In this document: positions 52,321 to 61,268 of the stretch, piece after piece
Numbering within the stretch: the first letter of the stretch is position 1
Layout of the letters: every line of letters starts with the position of its first letter
NCBI RefSeq assembly: GCF_014138625.1
Contig: NZ_JACJHY010000032.1
Coordinates: forward strand, 1 to 64,000
Source of the DNA: Aminobacter ciceronei
GTDB taxonomy: Bacteria > Pseudomonadota > Alphaproteobacteria > Rhizobiales > Rhizobiaceae
Length of the DNA: 64,000 nucleotides
Direction of reading: 5' to 3'
Program-made: the position numbers and the translations under genes
Notes under the pieces: generated by a model
The model's input: only the letters and a program-made list of their open reading frames with translations
What the model was told of the DNA's origin: nothing
The model's database searches: none

Positions 52321-53358
52321 ATGATGAATCTGAAATCCATGTCGATGGCCGCCGGCCTTGCGCTGCTTGCCTCGACCAGCCTCGCCTCCGCAGCCGGCGA
52401 GCTGAACATCTACAACTGGGGCAACTACATCAGCCCCGACATGATCAAGAAGTTCGAGAAGCAGTTCGACGTCAAGGTAACAGTGACCGACTACGACTCG
52501 AACGACACCGCACTTGCCAAGGTGCGCCAGGGCGGCACCGGCTTCGACGTCGCCATGCCGTCGCAGACCTACGTGCCGATCTGGATCCAGGAAGGGCTCA
52601 TCCTCGAGACCAATCCCGGTGGCATGGAGAACTTCAAGAACGTCGCGCCCCAATGGGCCAACCCGGCCTTCGATCCGGGCCGCAAGTACACCGTGCCGTG
52701 GGCTTGGGGCACCGTCGGCGTGGTCGTCAACACCGACGTCTACCAGGGCGACATCAACACCTGGAAGATCGTCTTCGACACGCCGGACGAGTTGAAGGGC
52801 AAGGTCAACGTCGTTCCCGAGATGAACGACGTCTTGCATGCCGCGATCAAGTATGTCGGCGGCGAGCAGTGCACCGGCGACAAGGAAGTGCTGAAGAAGG
52901 TGCGCGACGTTCTCGTTGCCGCCAAGCCGAACTGGATCGCCATGGAATACAACACCATCGAAAAGATGGGCGCCGGCGACTTCAAGGCAACCAGCGACTG
53001 GAACGGCTCGGCCCTGCGCCAGCGGCTGAAGAACCCGGCCATCCACTACGGCTATCCGACCGAAGGTTTCCAGTACTGGTCCGACAACGTGGTGGTGCTG
53101 AAGGAAGCCAAGAACGTCGAGAACGCCAAGCTGTTCCAGAACTTCATGATGGATCCGGAAAACGCGGCGATGAACTCGGCTTTCCATCGCTATGCCAACG
53201 GCATCGCCGGTTCGGAGAAGTTCATGCCAGCCGACATGACGTCCGCGCCGGAAGTAGTGGTGCCAGAGGAGTTCAAGAAGAACGGCGAAATCCTCCAGAC
53301 CTGCGCGCCCGAGGTGACCGCCCTGTACACCAAGATCTGGACCGAACTGCAGAAGTAA
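52321..53358 (+). CDS. potF: polyamine-binding periplasmic protein, paralog 1
   Basis: 345 residues with signal peptide (cleavage near ASA-AGE, residue about 24) and a PotD/PotF fold: LNIYNWGNYISPDMIKKFEKQF, TDYDSNDTALAKVRQGG, FDVAMPSQTYVPIW and a C-terminal SEKFMPADM. It collects a polyamine such as spermidine or putrescine for PotABC. Two adjacent ATGs (52321, 52324), with GGGAGTGG upstream. About two thirds identical to the next gene by eye. Confidence 0.9.
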   Translation: MMNLKSMSMAAGLALLASTSLASAAGELNIYNWGNYISPDMIKKFEKQFDVKVTVTDYDSNDTALAKVRQGGTGFDVAMPSQTYVPIWIQEGLILETNPGGMENFKNVAPQWANPAFDPGRKYTVPWAWGTVGVVVNTDVYQGDINTWKIVFDTPDELKGKVNVVPEMNDVLHAAIKYVGGEQCTGDKEVLKKVRDVLVAAKPNWIAMEYNTIEKMGAGDFKATSDWNGSALRQRLKNPAIHYGYPTEGFQYWSDNVVVLKEAKNVENAKLFQNFMMDPENAAMNSAFHRYANGIAGSEKFMPADMTSAPEVVVPEEFKKNGEILQTCAPEVTALYTKIWTELQK

Positions 53359-53378
53359 GTTCTGCCCGATCAGAAACA

Positions 53379-53407
53379 ATCACGGCCGGACCCGGTCCGG
53401 CCGTGAT
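53379..53407 (+). terminator. hairpin between the two binding-protein genes
   Basis: Perfect 13-bp stem ATCACGGCCGGAC / GTCCGGCCGTGAT with a 3-base loop, 21 bp after the first binding-protein stop. The tail GTTGATG is poor in T, so it may be an mRNA-stabilising or partial terminator element that sets higher expression of the upstream genes. Confidence 0.6.
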
Positions 53408-53466
53408 GTTGATGTAGCCTGCCACTGGCAGGGTGCTCACAGTCTGAAATGAAGAGGAGACCTGCT

Positions 53467-54501
53467 GTGAAACCAATGATGTCCACTGCCGTCGCGGCGA
53501 TCGCGCTGTTTGCGGCGACCGGCTTTGCCCGCGCCGAAGGCCAGCTCAACATCTACAACTGGGGCAACTACACCAACCCCGAGGTGATCAAGAAGTTCGA
53601 GGAAAAGTACAAGGTCAAGGTGACGATCACCGACTACGACTCGAACGACACCGCACTCGCCAAGGTGCGCCAGGGCGGCAGCGGTTTCGACATCGCGGTT
53701 CCCTCCCAGACGCATCTGCCGATCTGGATCAAGGAAGGTCTGCTGCTCGAGACCAATCCGGGCGGCATGGAGAACTTCAAGAACGTGTCGCCCGACTGGG
53801 CCAACCCCGAATTCGACCCCGGCCGCAAATATTCGGTGCCCTGGGCTTGGGGCACGGTCGGCACGGTTGTCAACACCAGCACCTACAAGGGCGACATCAA
53901 CACCTGGAAGATCATCTTCGAGACGCCCGACGAGCTGAAGGGCAAGGTCAATGTCGTCCCCGAGATGAAGGACGTGGTGACGGCGGCGATCCGCTATGTC
54001 GGCGGCCAGCAATGCACCGACGACAAGGAGGTGCTGAAGAAGGCGCGCGACCTGCTGGTGGCGGCGAAACCGAACTGGGTCGCTATGGAGTATGGCGCGA
54101 TCGACAAGATGAAGGCCGGCGACTTCCAGGCCTCGACAACCTGGAACGGGGCCGCGCTGCGCATCCGGCTGGCGCGTCCTGAGGTGAATTTCGGCTATCC
54201 GAAGGAAGGCTTCACCTACTGGAGCGACAACGTGGTGGTGTTGAAGGACGCCAAGAACGTCGAGAACGCCAAGCTGTTCCAGAACTTCATCATGGATCCC
54301 GAAATCGCGGCGGGGCTTTCCGCCTATCACCGCTATGCCAACGGCATTGCAGGCTCGGAAAAGTTCATGCCCGCCGAGATGAAGGACGCGCCTGAAATCG
54401 TTATTCCGGAAGCGAGCAAGGCGCATGGCACGATGGCCTTGATGTGCCCGCCGGAGGTCGATGCGATCTACACCAAGATCTGGACCGACCTGCAGAAGTA
54501 G
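53467..54501 (+). CDS. potF: polyamine-binding periplasmic protein, paralog 2
   Basis: 344 residues from GTG 53467; AGGAGA (53454-53459) lies seven bases before it and inside the coding part of the alternative ATG at 53449, which decides the start. Signal peptide ending FARA, then LNIYNWGNYTNPEVIKKFEEKY and the same landmarks as paralog 1. Differences cluster near the C-terminus (EASKAHGTMALMCPPEVDA), possibly altering ligand choice. A tandem duplication. Confidence 0.9.
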   Translation: MKPMMSTAVAAIALFAATGFARAEGQLNIYNWGNYTNPEVIKKFEEKYKVKVTITDYDSNDTALAKVRQGGSGFDIAVPSQTHLPIWIKEGLLLETNPGGMENFKNVSPDWANPEFDPGRKYSVPWAWGTVGTVVNTSTYKGDINTWKIIFETPDELKGKVNVVPEMKDVVTAAIRYVGGQQCTDDKEVLKKARDLLVAAKPNWVAMEYGAIDKMKAGDFQASTTWNGAALRIRLARPEVNFGYPKEGFTYWSDNVVVLKDAKNVENAKLFQNFIMDPEIAAGLSAYHRYANGIAGSEKFMPAEMKDAPEIVIPEASKAHGTMALMCPPEVDAIYTKIWTDLQK

Positions 54502-54510
54502 GGGCTGTCC

Positions 54511-54573
54511 CTGCTCCCCGTTTGCGGGAGGAGGTGCCCCGAAGGGCGGATGAGGGGCAGCACCAGGCCTTGA
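54511..54573 (+). repeat. dispersed palindromic intergenic repeat, copy B
   Basis: CTCCCCGtttgCGGGAG-type hairpin followed by GGTGCCCC, GGGCGGAT and GGGGCAGCACC. It is the same order of blocks as copy A (45660-45722, minus strand). It lies 10 bp after the second binding-protein stop and may also serve as a terminator. RIME-like; the exact ends are uncertain. Confidence 0.65.
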
Positions 54574-54664
54574 AGCGTTTGTGCCGTCCCGCATCTGGTT
54601 TTGAGTTTTTCGAAGGGCCGACATCGTCTCCACCATGGGTGGCGAAGAGACAAGGTTGAGAGAC

Positions 54665-55861
54665 ATGAGCTCCTACAGAAACAGCGATGCGCCGCCACCC
54701 ATCATGCAGGGCTCGCCACCGGCGATGAAGGTACCGAAGGCGCGATGGGACATGCCGCCGTGGAACCGCTGGGCGTTTCAGCACGTGCGCGAGATCGTGA
54801 CGACGGCGGAGGTATGGCGCGGCGAAGGTCCGGTTCGTGAATTGCTGCGCGCCGAGACAGATCTCGACGGCCTGGCGGTCGTGGACAGCGGGGGCAAACC
54901 GACGACGCTTTCGGGGCTGCTCGACGAGACCTACACCGATGGCTTCCTCGTGCTTAAGGACGGCAAGATCGCCTATGAGCGCTACTTCAACGGCATGACG
55001 CCACGCACGCTGCATCTGTCGCAATCGGTGGCGAAATCGGTGACGGGCACGGTATGCGGCATTCTTGCGGGGCGAGGTATCGTCGACCCGAAGAAGCTGG
55101 TGACCGACTATCTGCCGGAGCTGGCAACGACCGGCTGGAAGGGGGCGACCGTTCAGCAGGTGCTCGACATGACCACGGGTGTCCGTTTCAGCGAGGCTTA
55201 TACCGACCCCTATTCCGACATCGGCCAGGTCGACGTCGCCGGCGGCTGGAAGCCGGTCCCCGCGGATGCCGACCCCAGCTTCCACTGGCCACGGCATATG
55301 TTCGAGTTGATCCAGCGCCTGACCGAAACGACCAGGCCGCATGGCGCTGCCTTCGAGTACCGCTCGATCGAGACTGATGTGCTCGCCTTCATCATGGAGC
55401 GGGCGACCGGCAGGCGGCTGCCGCAACTGGTGTCCGAAGAGCTGTGGCAGAAGATCGGCGCCGAGGAGAGCGCCTGTTTCACCGTCGACAGCGCCGGTTA
55501 CGCCATTGCCGACGGCGGCTTCAACGCGACGCTGCGCGACTATGCCCGCTTCGGCCAGACGATCCTGGAGGACGGCGCCGACATCGTGCCTGCCGGCTGG
55601 ATCGCCGAGACCCGGCGGGGAATGCATGGCCCCAACTTCAGCACCTCGATGCCCGAGGCCAGCTATCGCAACCAGTTCTGGATCGAGGACCCGCGCTCGC
55701 GGACGCTGATGTGCCGCGGCGTGTTCGGGCAACTGATCCATATCAATTTCGACGCCGGCATGGTCACGGTGAAGCTGTCGACCTGGCCCGACTTCACTTC
55801 GGTTCCCTATTCGGTGGCGACCCTGAAGGCTGTGCACACCATCGCAGCCGCACTCGCCTGA
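54665..55861 (+). CDS. serine hydrolase, beta-lactamase fold (NylB/EstB-like), copy 1
   Basis: 398 residues, PF00144-type domain. Catalytic S121-x-x-K124 in LSQSVAKSVTG; second motif region FEYRSIETDVLAFIMERATGR aligns with the NylB YCSxDTD segment. Relatives hydrolyse 6-aminohexanoate dimers, esters or amides; a true beta-lactamase is unlikely because the KTG-like motif is not evident. No signal peptide, so cytoplasmic. It shares a WNRWAFQHV motif near the N-terminus with the next gene. ATG 54665 chosen over ATG 54635 on better N-terminal agreement. Confidence 0.8.
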   Translation: MSSYRNSDAPPPIMQGSPPAMKVPKARWDMPPWNRWAFQHVREIVTTAEVWRGEGPVRELLRAETDLDGLAVVDSGGKPTTLSGLLDETYTDGFLVLKDGKIAYERYFNGMTPRTLHLSQSVAKSVTGTVCGILAGRGIVDPKKLVTDYLPELATTGWKGATVQQVLDMTTGVRFSEAYTDPYSDIGQVDVAGGWKPVPADADPSFHWPRHMFELIQRLTETTRPHGAAFEYRSIETDVLAFIMERATGRRLPQLVSEELWQKIGAEESACFTVDSAGYAIADGGFNATLRDYARFGQTILEDGADIVPAGWIAETRRGMHGPNFSTSMPEASYRNQFWIEDPRSRTLMCRGVFGQLIHINFDAGMVTVKLSTWPDFTSVPYSVATLKAVHTIAAALA

Positions 55862-55887
55862 CCGGAACATAGCAGCAAGGACATATC

Positions 55888-57066
55888 ATGACGTCATCAA
55901 ACGCCTTCGAGCAGGCATTCGGTTTTGCGCGCCAGGACGTGACGCTCGGCAACTGGCGCGAGAAGCCGTTCAACCGCTGGGCTTTCCAGAATGTCGGCGA
56001 GATGGTGCGCAGCACGCGAATCCCGGCCCTGGAGGGCAAGGTCGAGAGCGCGCCCGTCGATCTCGCCGGGCTTCTGACGGAAATCGTTGATATCAACGGC
56101 CGAAACGAGAGCGTGGCCGGTTTCCTCGAGCGCTCGTCGACGGATGCGCTTGCGGTGATGAAGAAGGGGCGCTTCGTCGGCGATTGGTTCGCGCCCGAGA
56201 TGCGGCCCGAGGCACGGCACATCATCTTTTCGATCTCGAAGTCGCTGACGGCGGTCCTTGCCGGCAGCCTCGAAGGCGAGGGCAAGCTCGACCCGAATGC
56301 GCCGGTGACCGACTACGTGCCCGAAGCGACCGGCTCGGTCTACGCCAAAGCCACTGTGCGTCACGTGCTCGACATGACCGTCAGCCTCGATTTCGAGGAG
56401 GCTTATCTCGACCCCGAAAGCGCCTTTGCCCGTTATCGCCGCGCCACGATGTGGAACCCGGGCGGCGGATCGGAAACTTTGCGCGAGTTCCTCGTCTCAC
56501 TGCAGCCGCTGGACGAGCCGCACGGCCAGACCTTCCGCTACCGCTCGCCCAATTCAGACCTGCTCGGCATCATCGTCGAGCGCGCCTCTGGCCAGCGTTA
56601 TGCCGAGCTGATGGCGGACAAGCTGTGGCAGCCGCTGGGCGCGGTGCGCGATGCCTTCGTCAGCGTCGATGCGGAAGGCTCGGCGCGCGCGGCGGGCGGC
56701 GTATCGGTGGCGGTGCGCGACCTCGCGCGTGTCGGCGAGATGATGCGGCAGGGCGGTGTTGCCGAAGGCGGCCGGATCGTGCCGCAGGCCTGGGTCGAAG
56801 ACACCATCCATGGCGGCGATGCAGTGGCCTGGCAGCGCGGTACGATGACCAACCTGTTCGCCCACGGGCGCTATCGCAACAAGTGGTACCAGAGCGCCAA
56901 TGCTGCCCAAGCCTATTGCGGCATCGGCATCCACGGCCAGTGGCTCTACATTGACCCCAAGGCCGAGGTGGTGATCTCCAAGATGTCGTCGCAGGCGCTG
57001 CCGGTCGACGATCCGCTCGACCTCGACAATGTCGCGTTCTTCGAGGCGATCTGCGCCAGGGTGTGA
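55888..57066 (+). CDS. serine hydrolase, beta-lactamase fold (NylB/EstB-like), copy 2
   Basis: 392 residues, the length of NylB. Catalytic S115-x-x-K118 in FSISKSLTAVL, with the equivalent FRYRSPNSDLLGIIVERASGQ segment. N-terminal FNRWAFQNVGEMV aligns with copy 1, and both share domain order but differ in most other positions, so the duplication is old. It starts 26 bp after copy 1, in the same transcription unit. Likely cytoplasmic amide or ester hydrolase; substrate unknown. Confidence 0.8.
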   Translation: MTSSNAFEQAFGFARQDVTLGNWREKPFNRWAFQNVGEMVRSTRIPALEGKVESAPVDLAGLLTEIVDINGRNESVAGFLERSSTDALAVMKKGRFVGDWFAPEMRPEARHIIFSISKSLTAVLAGSLEGEGKLDPNAPVTDYVPEATGSVYAKATVRHVLDMTVSLDFEEAYLDPESAFARYRRATMWNPGGGSETLREFLVSLQPLDEPHGQTFRYRSPNSDLLGIIVERASGQRYAELMADKLWQPLGAVRDAFVSVDAEGSARAAGGVSVAVRDLARVGEMMRQGGVAEGGRIVPQAWVEDTIHGGDAVAWQRGTMTNLFAHGRYRNKWYQSANAAQAYCGIGIHGQWLYIDPKAEVVISKMSSQALPVDDPLDLDNVAFFEAICARV

Positions 57067-57159
57067 GGGCCGAACTCTCGAGTGTCCATCCGTCACGGTT
57101 TCGCGGGGCTAACTCTCCTCACTTCCTGGGGGCAAGGCACTCCGGTCCCGTGAGGTCGC

Positions 57160-58146
57160 CTATGCGATCTCACGCAGGATGTGGTCGTGCAGCAACTGGG
57201 CTGTCGGTGACAGTATGCGGCCGCGCACGGTGATCAGGCTGTAGGGCTGGACGTTGATGTCGAAGGCGATCGGCAGGATCTCGATCGTGCCGTCGAGACC
57301 GCTCTTGGCGTTGACGAAATTGGCGACGTCAGTCGCGATTGGCGCGATGGCGTCCGACTGCGCCACCATCACCAGCGTCAAGAGCAATGAGCTGGTGTTG
57401 AGGATGCGGTCGGGCATGCGGACGTTTCGGCTCATGAAGATGCCCTGTACCGTCTGACGTAGCAGCGAACCGCCGGGCTGGAAAACCCAGTCGAATTCGG
57501 CAAGGCGTTCCAGCGGAACAGTGCCGGAGCCGGCCAGGGGATGGCCGCGGCGAACGATGAGGCAGGCCTTCTCAATGCCTATGATGCGGCTTTCGAACAA
57601 ACGCGGATCGAGATCGTCGGGGACGCGGGCGACGATGAAATCGTGGCGCGAGGCGAGGAGTTCGCGTGCCAGGACGGCACTTGTCTCGATCTGCACGCTG
57701 ATCTCGATGCGCGGATAGCGCTCGCGGATCTTGCGGATGGCAGGTACCGCCAGCTCGATCGCGGGTGCGGTCACCGCGCCCATGGCGACCGAGCCGCCCT
57801 TGCCGGACTTGAGGTCGGAGATCTCACGGTCGACCTGCTGCATCTCGAGCAGGATGGCGCGGCCACGGCGGGCAAGGGCTGCGCCATAGGGCGTCAGCCG
57901 GACGCCTCGTGGCAGCCGCTCGCAGACCTCGACGCCGAGGATGTCCTCGATCTCGGAGATCATGCGCGAGGCAGCGGGCTGGGAGATGTTCATGACCTGG
58001 GCGGCGGCGCTGATCTGGCCGTGATCCTCCAGCGCCACCACCATGCGCATATGGCGCAGCTTGAGGCCGCTGCGCAGCAAGGTTTCGTTGTCGTTGATGC
58101 GCAGGCTGGTGCCGCTTGCCCTGGCGTCCTCCCGGATGTCGACCAT
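57160..58146 (-). CDS. gbpR: LysR-type regulator GbpR
   Basis: 328 residues. The HTH is at about residues 28-85 (LKLRHMRMVVALEDHGQISAAAQVMNISQPAASRMISEIEDILGV), followed by a LysR substrate-binding domain. The 25-residue N-terminal extension before the HTH and the location divergent from chvE match GbpR of Agrobacterium, which controls chvE in response to sugars. Strong AGGAGG upstream of ATG 58146. The 93-bp gap to the hydrolase gene (57067-57159) shows nothing specific. Confidence 0.82.
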   Translation of the reverse strand: MVDIREDARASGTSLRINDNETLLRSGLKLRHMRMVVALEDHGQISAAAQVMNISQPAASRMISEIEDILGVEVCERLPRGVRLTPYGAALARRGRAILLEMQQVDREISDLKSGKGGSVAMGAVTAPAIELAVPAIRKIRERYPRIEISVQIETSAVLARELLASRHDFIVARVPDDLDPRLFESRIIGIEKACLIVRRGHPLAGSGTVPLERLAEFDWVFQPGGSLLRQTVQGIFMSRNVRMPDRILNTSSLLLTLVMVAQSDAIAPIATDVANFVNAKSGLDGTIEILPIAFDINVQPYSLITVRGRILSPTAQLLHDHILREIA

Positions 58147-58186
58147 CGCGTCCTTCCCTCCTGCGCAGCCTTGAACTGGCTTTGAA

Positions 58187-58206
58187 GCATACCAGAAATG
58201 ATATGC
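58187..58206. promoter_or_regulatory. candidate GbpR-binding dyad
   Basis: GCATA-N10-TATGC imperfect palindrome (LysR-type ATA-N-TAT geometry) 41 bp upstream of gbpR and about 230 bp upstream of chvE. The 287-bp divergent region otherwise shows no clear hairpin. Position suits autoregulation. Confidence 0.4.
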
Positions 58207-58433
58207 CGTGCAGCCGATTTTGCATTTGACTGTTATGCCACATTCCCCGACGTTGAGACCGTCGCGAGTTCGATGTCAGCCAGCCGGGCGCTGGAGCATC
58301 GAGCGGAGGAAACGCAGGGCTCGCGGCCTTTTGGAGGAATACGCATCATACCTGGCTTTGCCGCGCCGTTCATGGCGGGGCCACGCGCGAGCGCTTGCGT
58401 CCGCGCGCCGGCACTTCACAAGGGAGAGAGAAG

Positions 58434-59501
58434 GTGAAGATCATCAAGACGTTCGTAGCCGCCCTCGCGGTTGGCCTCGCCGCCATGTCCTATCAGGCCC
58501 ATGCCCAGGACAAGGGGACGATCGGCATCGCCATGCCGACCAAGTCGTCGCTGCGCTGGATCAATGATGGCGACGCGCTCAAGGCGGCCCTCGAAGCCAA
58601 GGGCTACACCATCGACATGCAGTATGCCGAAGACGATATCCCGAACCAGCTCGCCCAGATCGAGAACATGGTGACCAAGGACGCCAAGGCCCTGATCATC
58701 GCTTCGATCGACGGAACCACGCTGTCGGCGGTGCTGCAGCAGGCGGCCGACAAGGGCGTCAAGGTCATCGCCTATGACCGCCTGATCCGCGACAGCGGCA
58801 ATGTCGACTATTACACCACCTTCGACAACTTCAAGGTCGGCGTGCTCCAGGCAGACTCTCTGCTCAAGGGCCTCGGCTATCCTGACAAGCCAGGTCCGTT
58901 CAACATCGAACTGTTCGGCGGTTCGCCCGACGACAACAACGCCTTCTTCTTCTACGACGGCGCCATGTCGGTGCTGCAGCCGCTGATCGACAAGGGCACG
59001 CTGGTCGTCAAGTCGGGCCAGATGGGCATGGAAAAGGTCGGCACGCTGCGCTGGGATGCGGCGGTGGCGCAGGCCCGCATGGACAACATCCTGTCGGCCA
59101 ACTACTCCGACGGCAGCCGTGTCGATGCGGTGCTCGCGCCCTATGACGGCCTGTCGCGCGGTATCATCTCGTCGCTGCGCGGCGTCGGCTACGGCACGGC
59201 CGAACAGCCATGGCCTGTTATCTCCGGTCAGGATGCCGAGGTGCCTTCGGTCAAGGCGATGATCGCCGGCGAGCAGTACTCGACGGTGTTCAAGGACACC
59301 CGCGAACTGGCCAAGGTAACCGCGAACCTAGTCGATGCGGCGTTGTCCGGCGGCAAGCCCGAGATCAACGACGAGAAGACCTACAACAACGGCGTCAAGG
59401 TGGTTCCGTCCTACCTGCTGGTGCCCGTGTCGGTGGTCAAGGACGACATCCAGAAGGTCCTGGTAGACTCCGGCTACATCAAGGCCGAGGAGATAAAGTA
59501 A
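58434..59501 (+). CDS. chvE: sugar-binding periplasmic protein ChvE
   Basis: 355 residues from GTG 58434 (AGGGAGAGAGAAG upstream), one more than Agrobacterium ChvE. Signal peptide ends near AHA-Q (residue 24). Mature protein begins [21 protein letters not shown], with [29 protein letters not shown] typical of family 1 sugar-binding proteins. ChvE binds arabinose, galactose, glucose and related sugars; in Agrobacterium it also signals to VirA and feeds GguAB. No virulence genes are seen here. Confidence 0.9.
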   Translation: MKIIKTFVAALAVGLAAMSYQAHAQDKGTIGIAMPTKSSLRWINDGDALKAALEAKGYTIDMQYAEDDIPNQLAQIENMVTKDAKALIIASIDGTTLSAVLQQAADKGVKVIAYDRLIRDSGNVDYYTTFDNFKVGVLQADSLLKGLGYPDKPGPFNIELFGGSPDDNNAFFFYDGAMSVLQPLIDKGTLVVKSGQMGMEKVGTLRWDAAVAQARMDNILSANYSDGSRVDAVLAPYDGLSRGIISSLRGVGYGTAEQPWPVISGQDAEVPSVKAMIAGEQYSTVFKDTRELAKVTANLVDAALSGGKPEINDEKTYNNGVKVVPSYLLVPVSVVKDDIQKVLVDSGYIKAEEIK

Positions 59502-59514
59502 GCCTTCCGCCTTG

Positions 59515-59542
59515 CCGCTCCCCGTGCAATTGCGGGGAGCGG
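59515..59542 (+). terminator. hairpin after chvE
   Basis: 10-bp stem CCGCTCCCCG / CGGGGAGCGG with an 8-base loop, 13 bp after the chvE stop. Followed by TTCAAGG, so only a weak terminator. It may lower expression of gguA relative to chvE, which is common for binding-protein genes. The 228-bp gap 59502-59729 holds no gene. Confidence 0.55.
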
Positions 59543-59729
59543 TTCAAGGGACCGGACACCCGCTTGGCGGGCTCCCCGCATCAACGCCGAAGGCAGCCAA
59601 TGCCGGGCGCGGGCGCGTGTCGAGACCCGCGCAAGGTGGGGGTGGAGCTCCGTTCCAAAGAGAGTACGCTACCTCCGTTTCCGGGTGCATTTTCCTGGAC
59701 AGGCGGGGCGCCACTTCGAGCGAGGGACC

Positions 59730-61268
59730 ATGAGTGACGACATCATTCTGGAAATGCGCGACATCACCAAGACCTTCCCGGGCGTCAAGGCGCTCGAGAA
59801 CGTCAATCTCAAGGTGAGGCGCGGCGACATCCACGCCATTTGCGGCGAGAACGGCGCCGGCAAGTCGACGCTGATGAAGGTCCTCTCCGGCGTCTATCCC
59901 TTCGGCAGCTATTCCGGCGACATCCGCTATGAAGGCCAGCAATGCCATTTCAACGGCATCCATGATTCCGAAAAACGCGGCATCGTCATCATCCATCAGG
60001 AGCTTGCGCTCGTGCCGATGCTGTCGATCGCCGAGAACATGTTCCTGGGCAACGAGCAGGCAACAAACGGCATCATCAACTGGGACAAGGTGCGCCGCCG
60101 TGCCGCCGAGCTGTTGAAGAAGGTCGGCCTGCGCGAGGATCCCGACACGCTGATCACCAACATCGGTACCGGCAAGCAGCAACTGGTGGAAATCGCCAAG
60201 GCGCTGGCCAAGGACGTCCGGCTTCTGATCCTCGACGAGCCGACGGCCTCGCTGTCGGAGAAGGACAGCCAGTCGCTGCTCGACCTGCTCGTCGAGTTCA
60301 AGGCGCAAGGCATGACCTCGATCATGATTTCGCACAAGCTGAACGAGATCAAGCGCATCGCCGACCAGATCACCATCATCCGCGACGGCCAGTCGATCGA
60401 GACGATGGACAAGGCCGATATCACCGAGGACCGCATCGTCACCTCGATGGTCGGGCGCAGCCTTGAGAACCGCTATCCACACCGCGAGCCGAACATCGGC
60501 GAGACCATCTTCGAAGTGAAAAACTGGTCGGTGCACCACCCGCTGCATCCGGAGCGGCAGATCATCAAGAGCGTCAACCTGTCGGTGCGCAAGGGCGAGG
60601 TCGTCGGTATTGCGGGCCTGATGGGGGCCGGGCGCACCGAGTTCGCGATGAGCGTGTTCGGCAGGTCCTACGGCACCAACATCACCGGCGATGTGCTGCT
60701 GCACGGCAAGAAAGCCGACACCTCGACGGTCGGCAAGGCGGTCAAGGCAGGCCTCGCCTATGCCACCGAGGACCGCAAGGTCTACGGCCTCAACCTGATC
60801 GACCACATCAAGCACAATGTGACGGTCGCCAACCTGCCAAGCGTCTCGTCGAAGCTGGGCGTGATCGACGACAATGCCGAACTGAGGGCCGCCAACGAGT
60901 ATCGCAAGAAGACCAACATCCGCTCGTCCAGCGTCTACCAGATCACCGGCAACCTTTCCGGCGGCAACCAGCAGAAAGTGGTGCTGTCGAAGTGGCTGTT
61001 TGCCAACCCAGACGTGCTGATCCTCGACGAGCCGACGCGCGGCATCGATGTCGGCGCCAAGTATGAAATCTACACGATCATCAACAAGCTCGCCGACGAG
61101 GGTAAGGGCATCTTGGTGATATCGTCGGAAATGCCGGAACTTCTCGGCATCTGCGATCGCATCTATGTGCTCAACGAGGGACGCATAGTCGCTGAGATGA
61201 AGGCCAGCGAAGCCAGCCAGGAAAAGATCATGCGGGCGATCGTCCGCGGCGAGGAGAAAGCCGCATGA
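59730..61268 (+). CDS. gguA: sugar ABC transporter ATPase GguA
   Basis: 512 residues with two fused ABC domains. First: Walker A GENGAGKS (39-46), degenerate signature [14 protein letters not shown], Walker [13 protein letters not shown]. Second: signature [13 protein letters not shown] and [18 protein letters not shown], with the degenerate Walker A (GLMGAGRTE) usual for this family. Length equals Agrobacterium GguA. Energises sugar import with GguB. ATG 59730 has GAGGGA upstream; the stop overlaps gguB (ATGA). Confidence 0.93.
   Translation: MSDDIILEMRDITKTFPGVKALENVNLKVRRGDIHAICGENGAGKSTLMKVLSGVYPFGSYSGDIRYEGQQCHFNGIHDSEKRGIVIIHQELALVPMLSIAENMFLGNEQATNGIINWDKVRRRAAELLKKVGLREDPDTLITNIGTGKQQLVEIAKALAKDVRLLILDEPTASLSEKDSQSLLDLLVEFKAQGMTSIMISHKLNEIKRIADQITIIRDGQSIETMDKADITEDRIVTSMVGRSLENRYPHREPNIGETIFEVKNWSVHHPLHPERQIIKSVNLSVRKGEVVGIAGLMGAGRTEFAMSVFGRSYGTNITGDVLLHGKKADTSTVGKAVKAGLAYATEDRKVYGLNLIDHIKHNVTVANLPSVSSKLGVIDDNAELRAANEYRKKTNIRSSSVYQITGNLSGGNQQKVVLSKWLFANPDVLILDEPTRGIDVGAKYEIYTIINKLADEGKGILVISSEMPELLGICDRIYVLNEGRIVAEMKASEASQEKIMRAIVRGEEKAA

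Noticed and set aside
59515-59542. Hairpin after chvE as a third copy of the mosaic repeat
   Set aside because: Only the CTCCCCG...CGGGGAG stem is similar; the following GGTGCCC, GCGGAT and GGCAGCACC blocks are missing.
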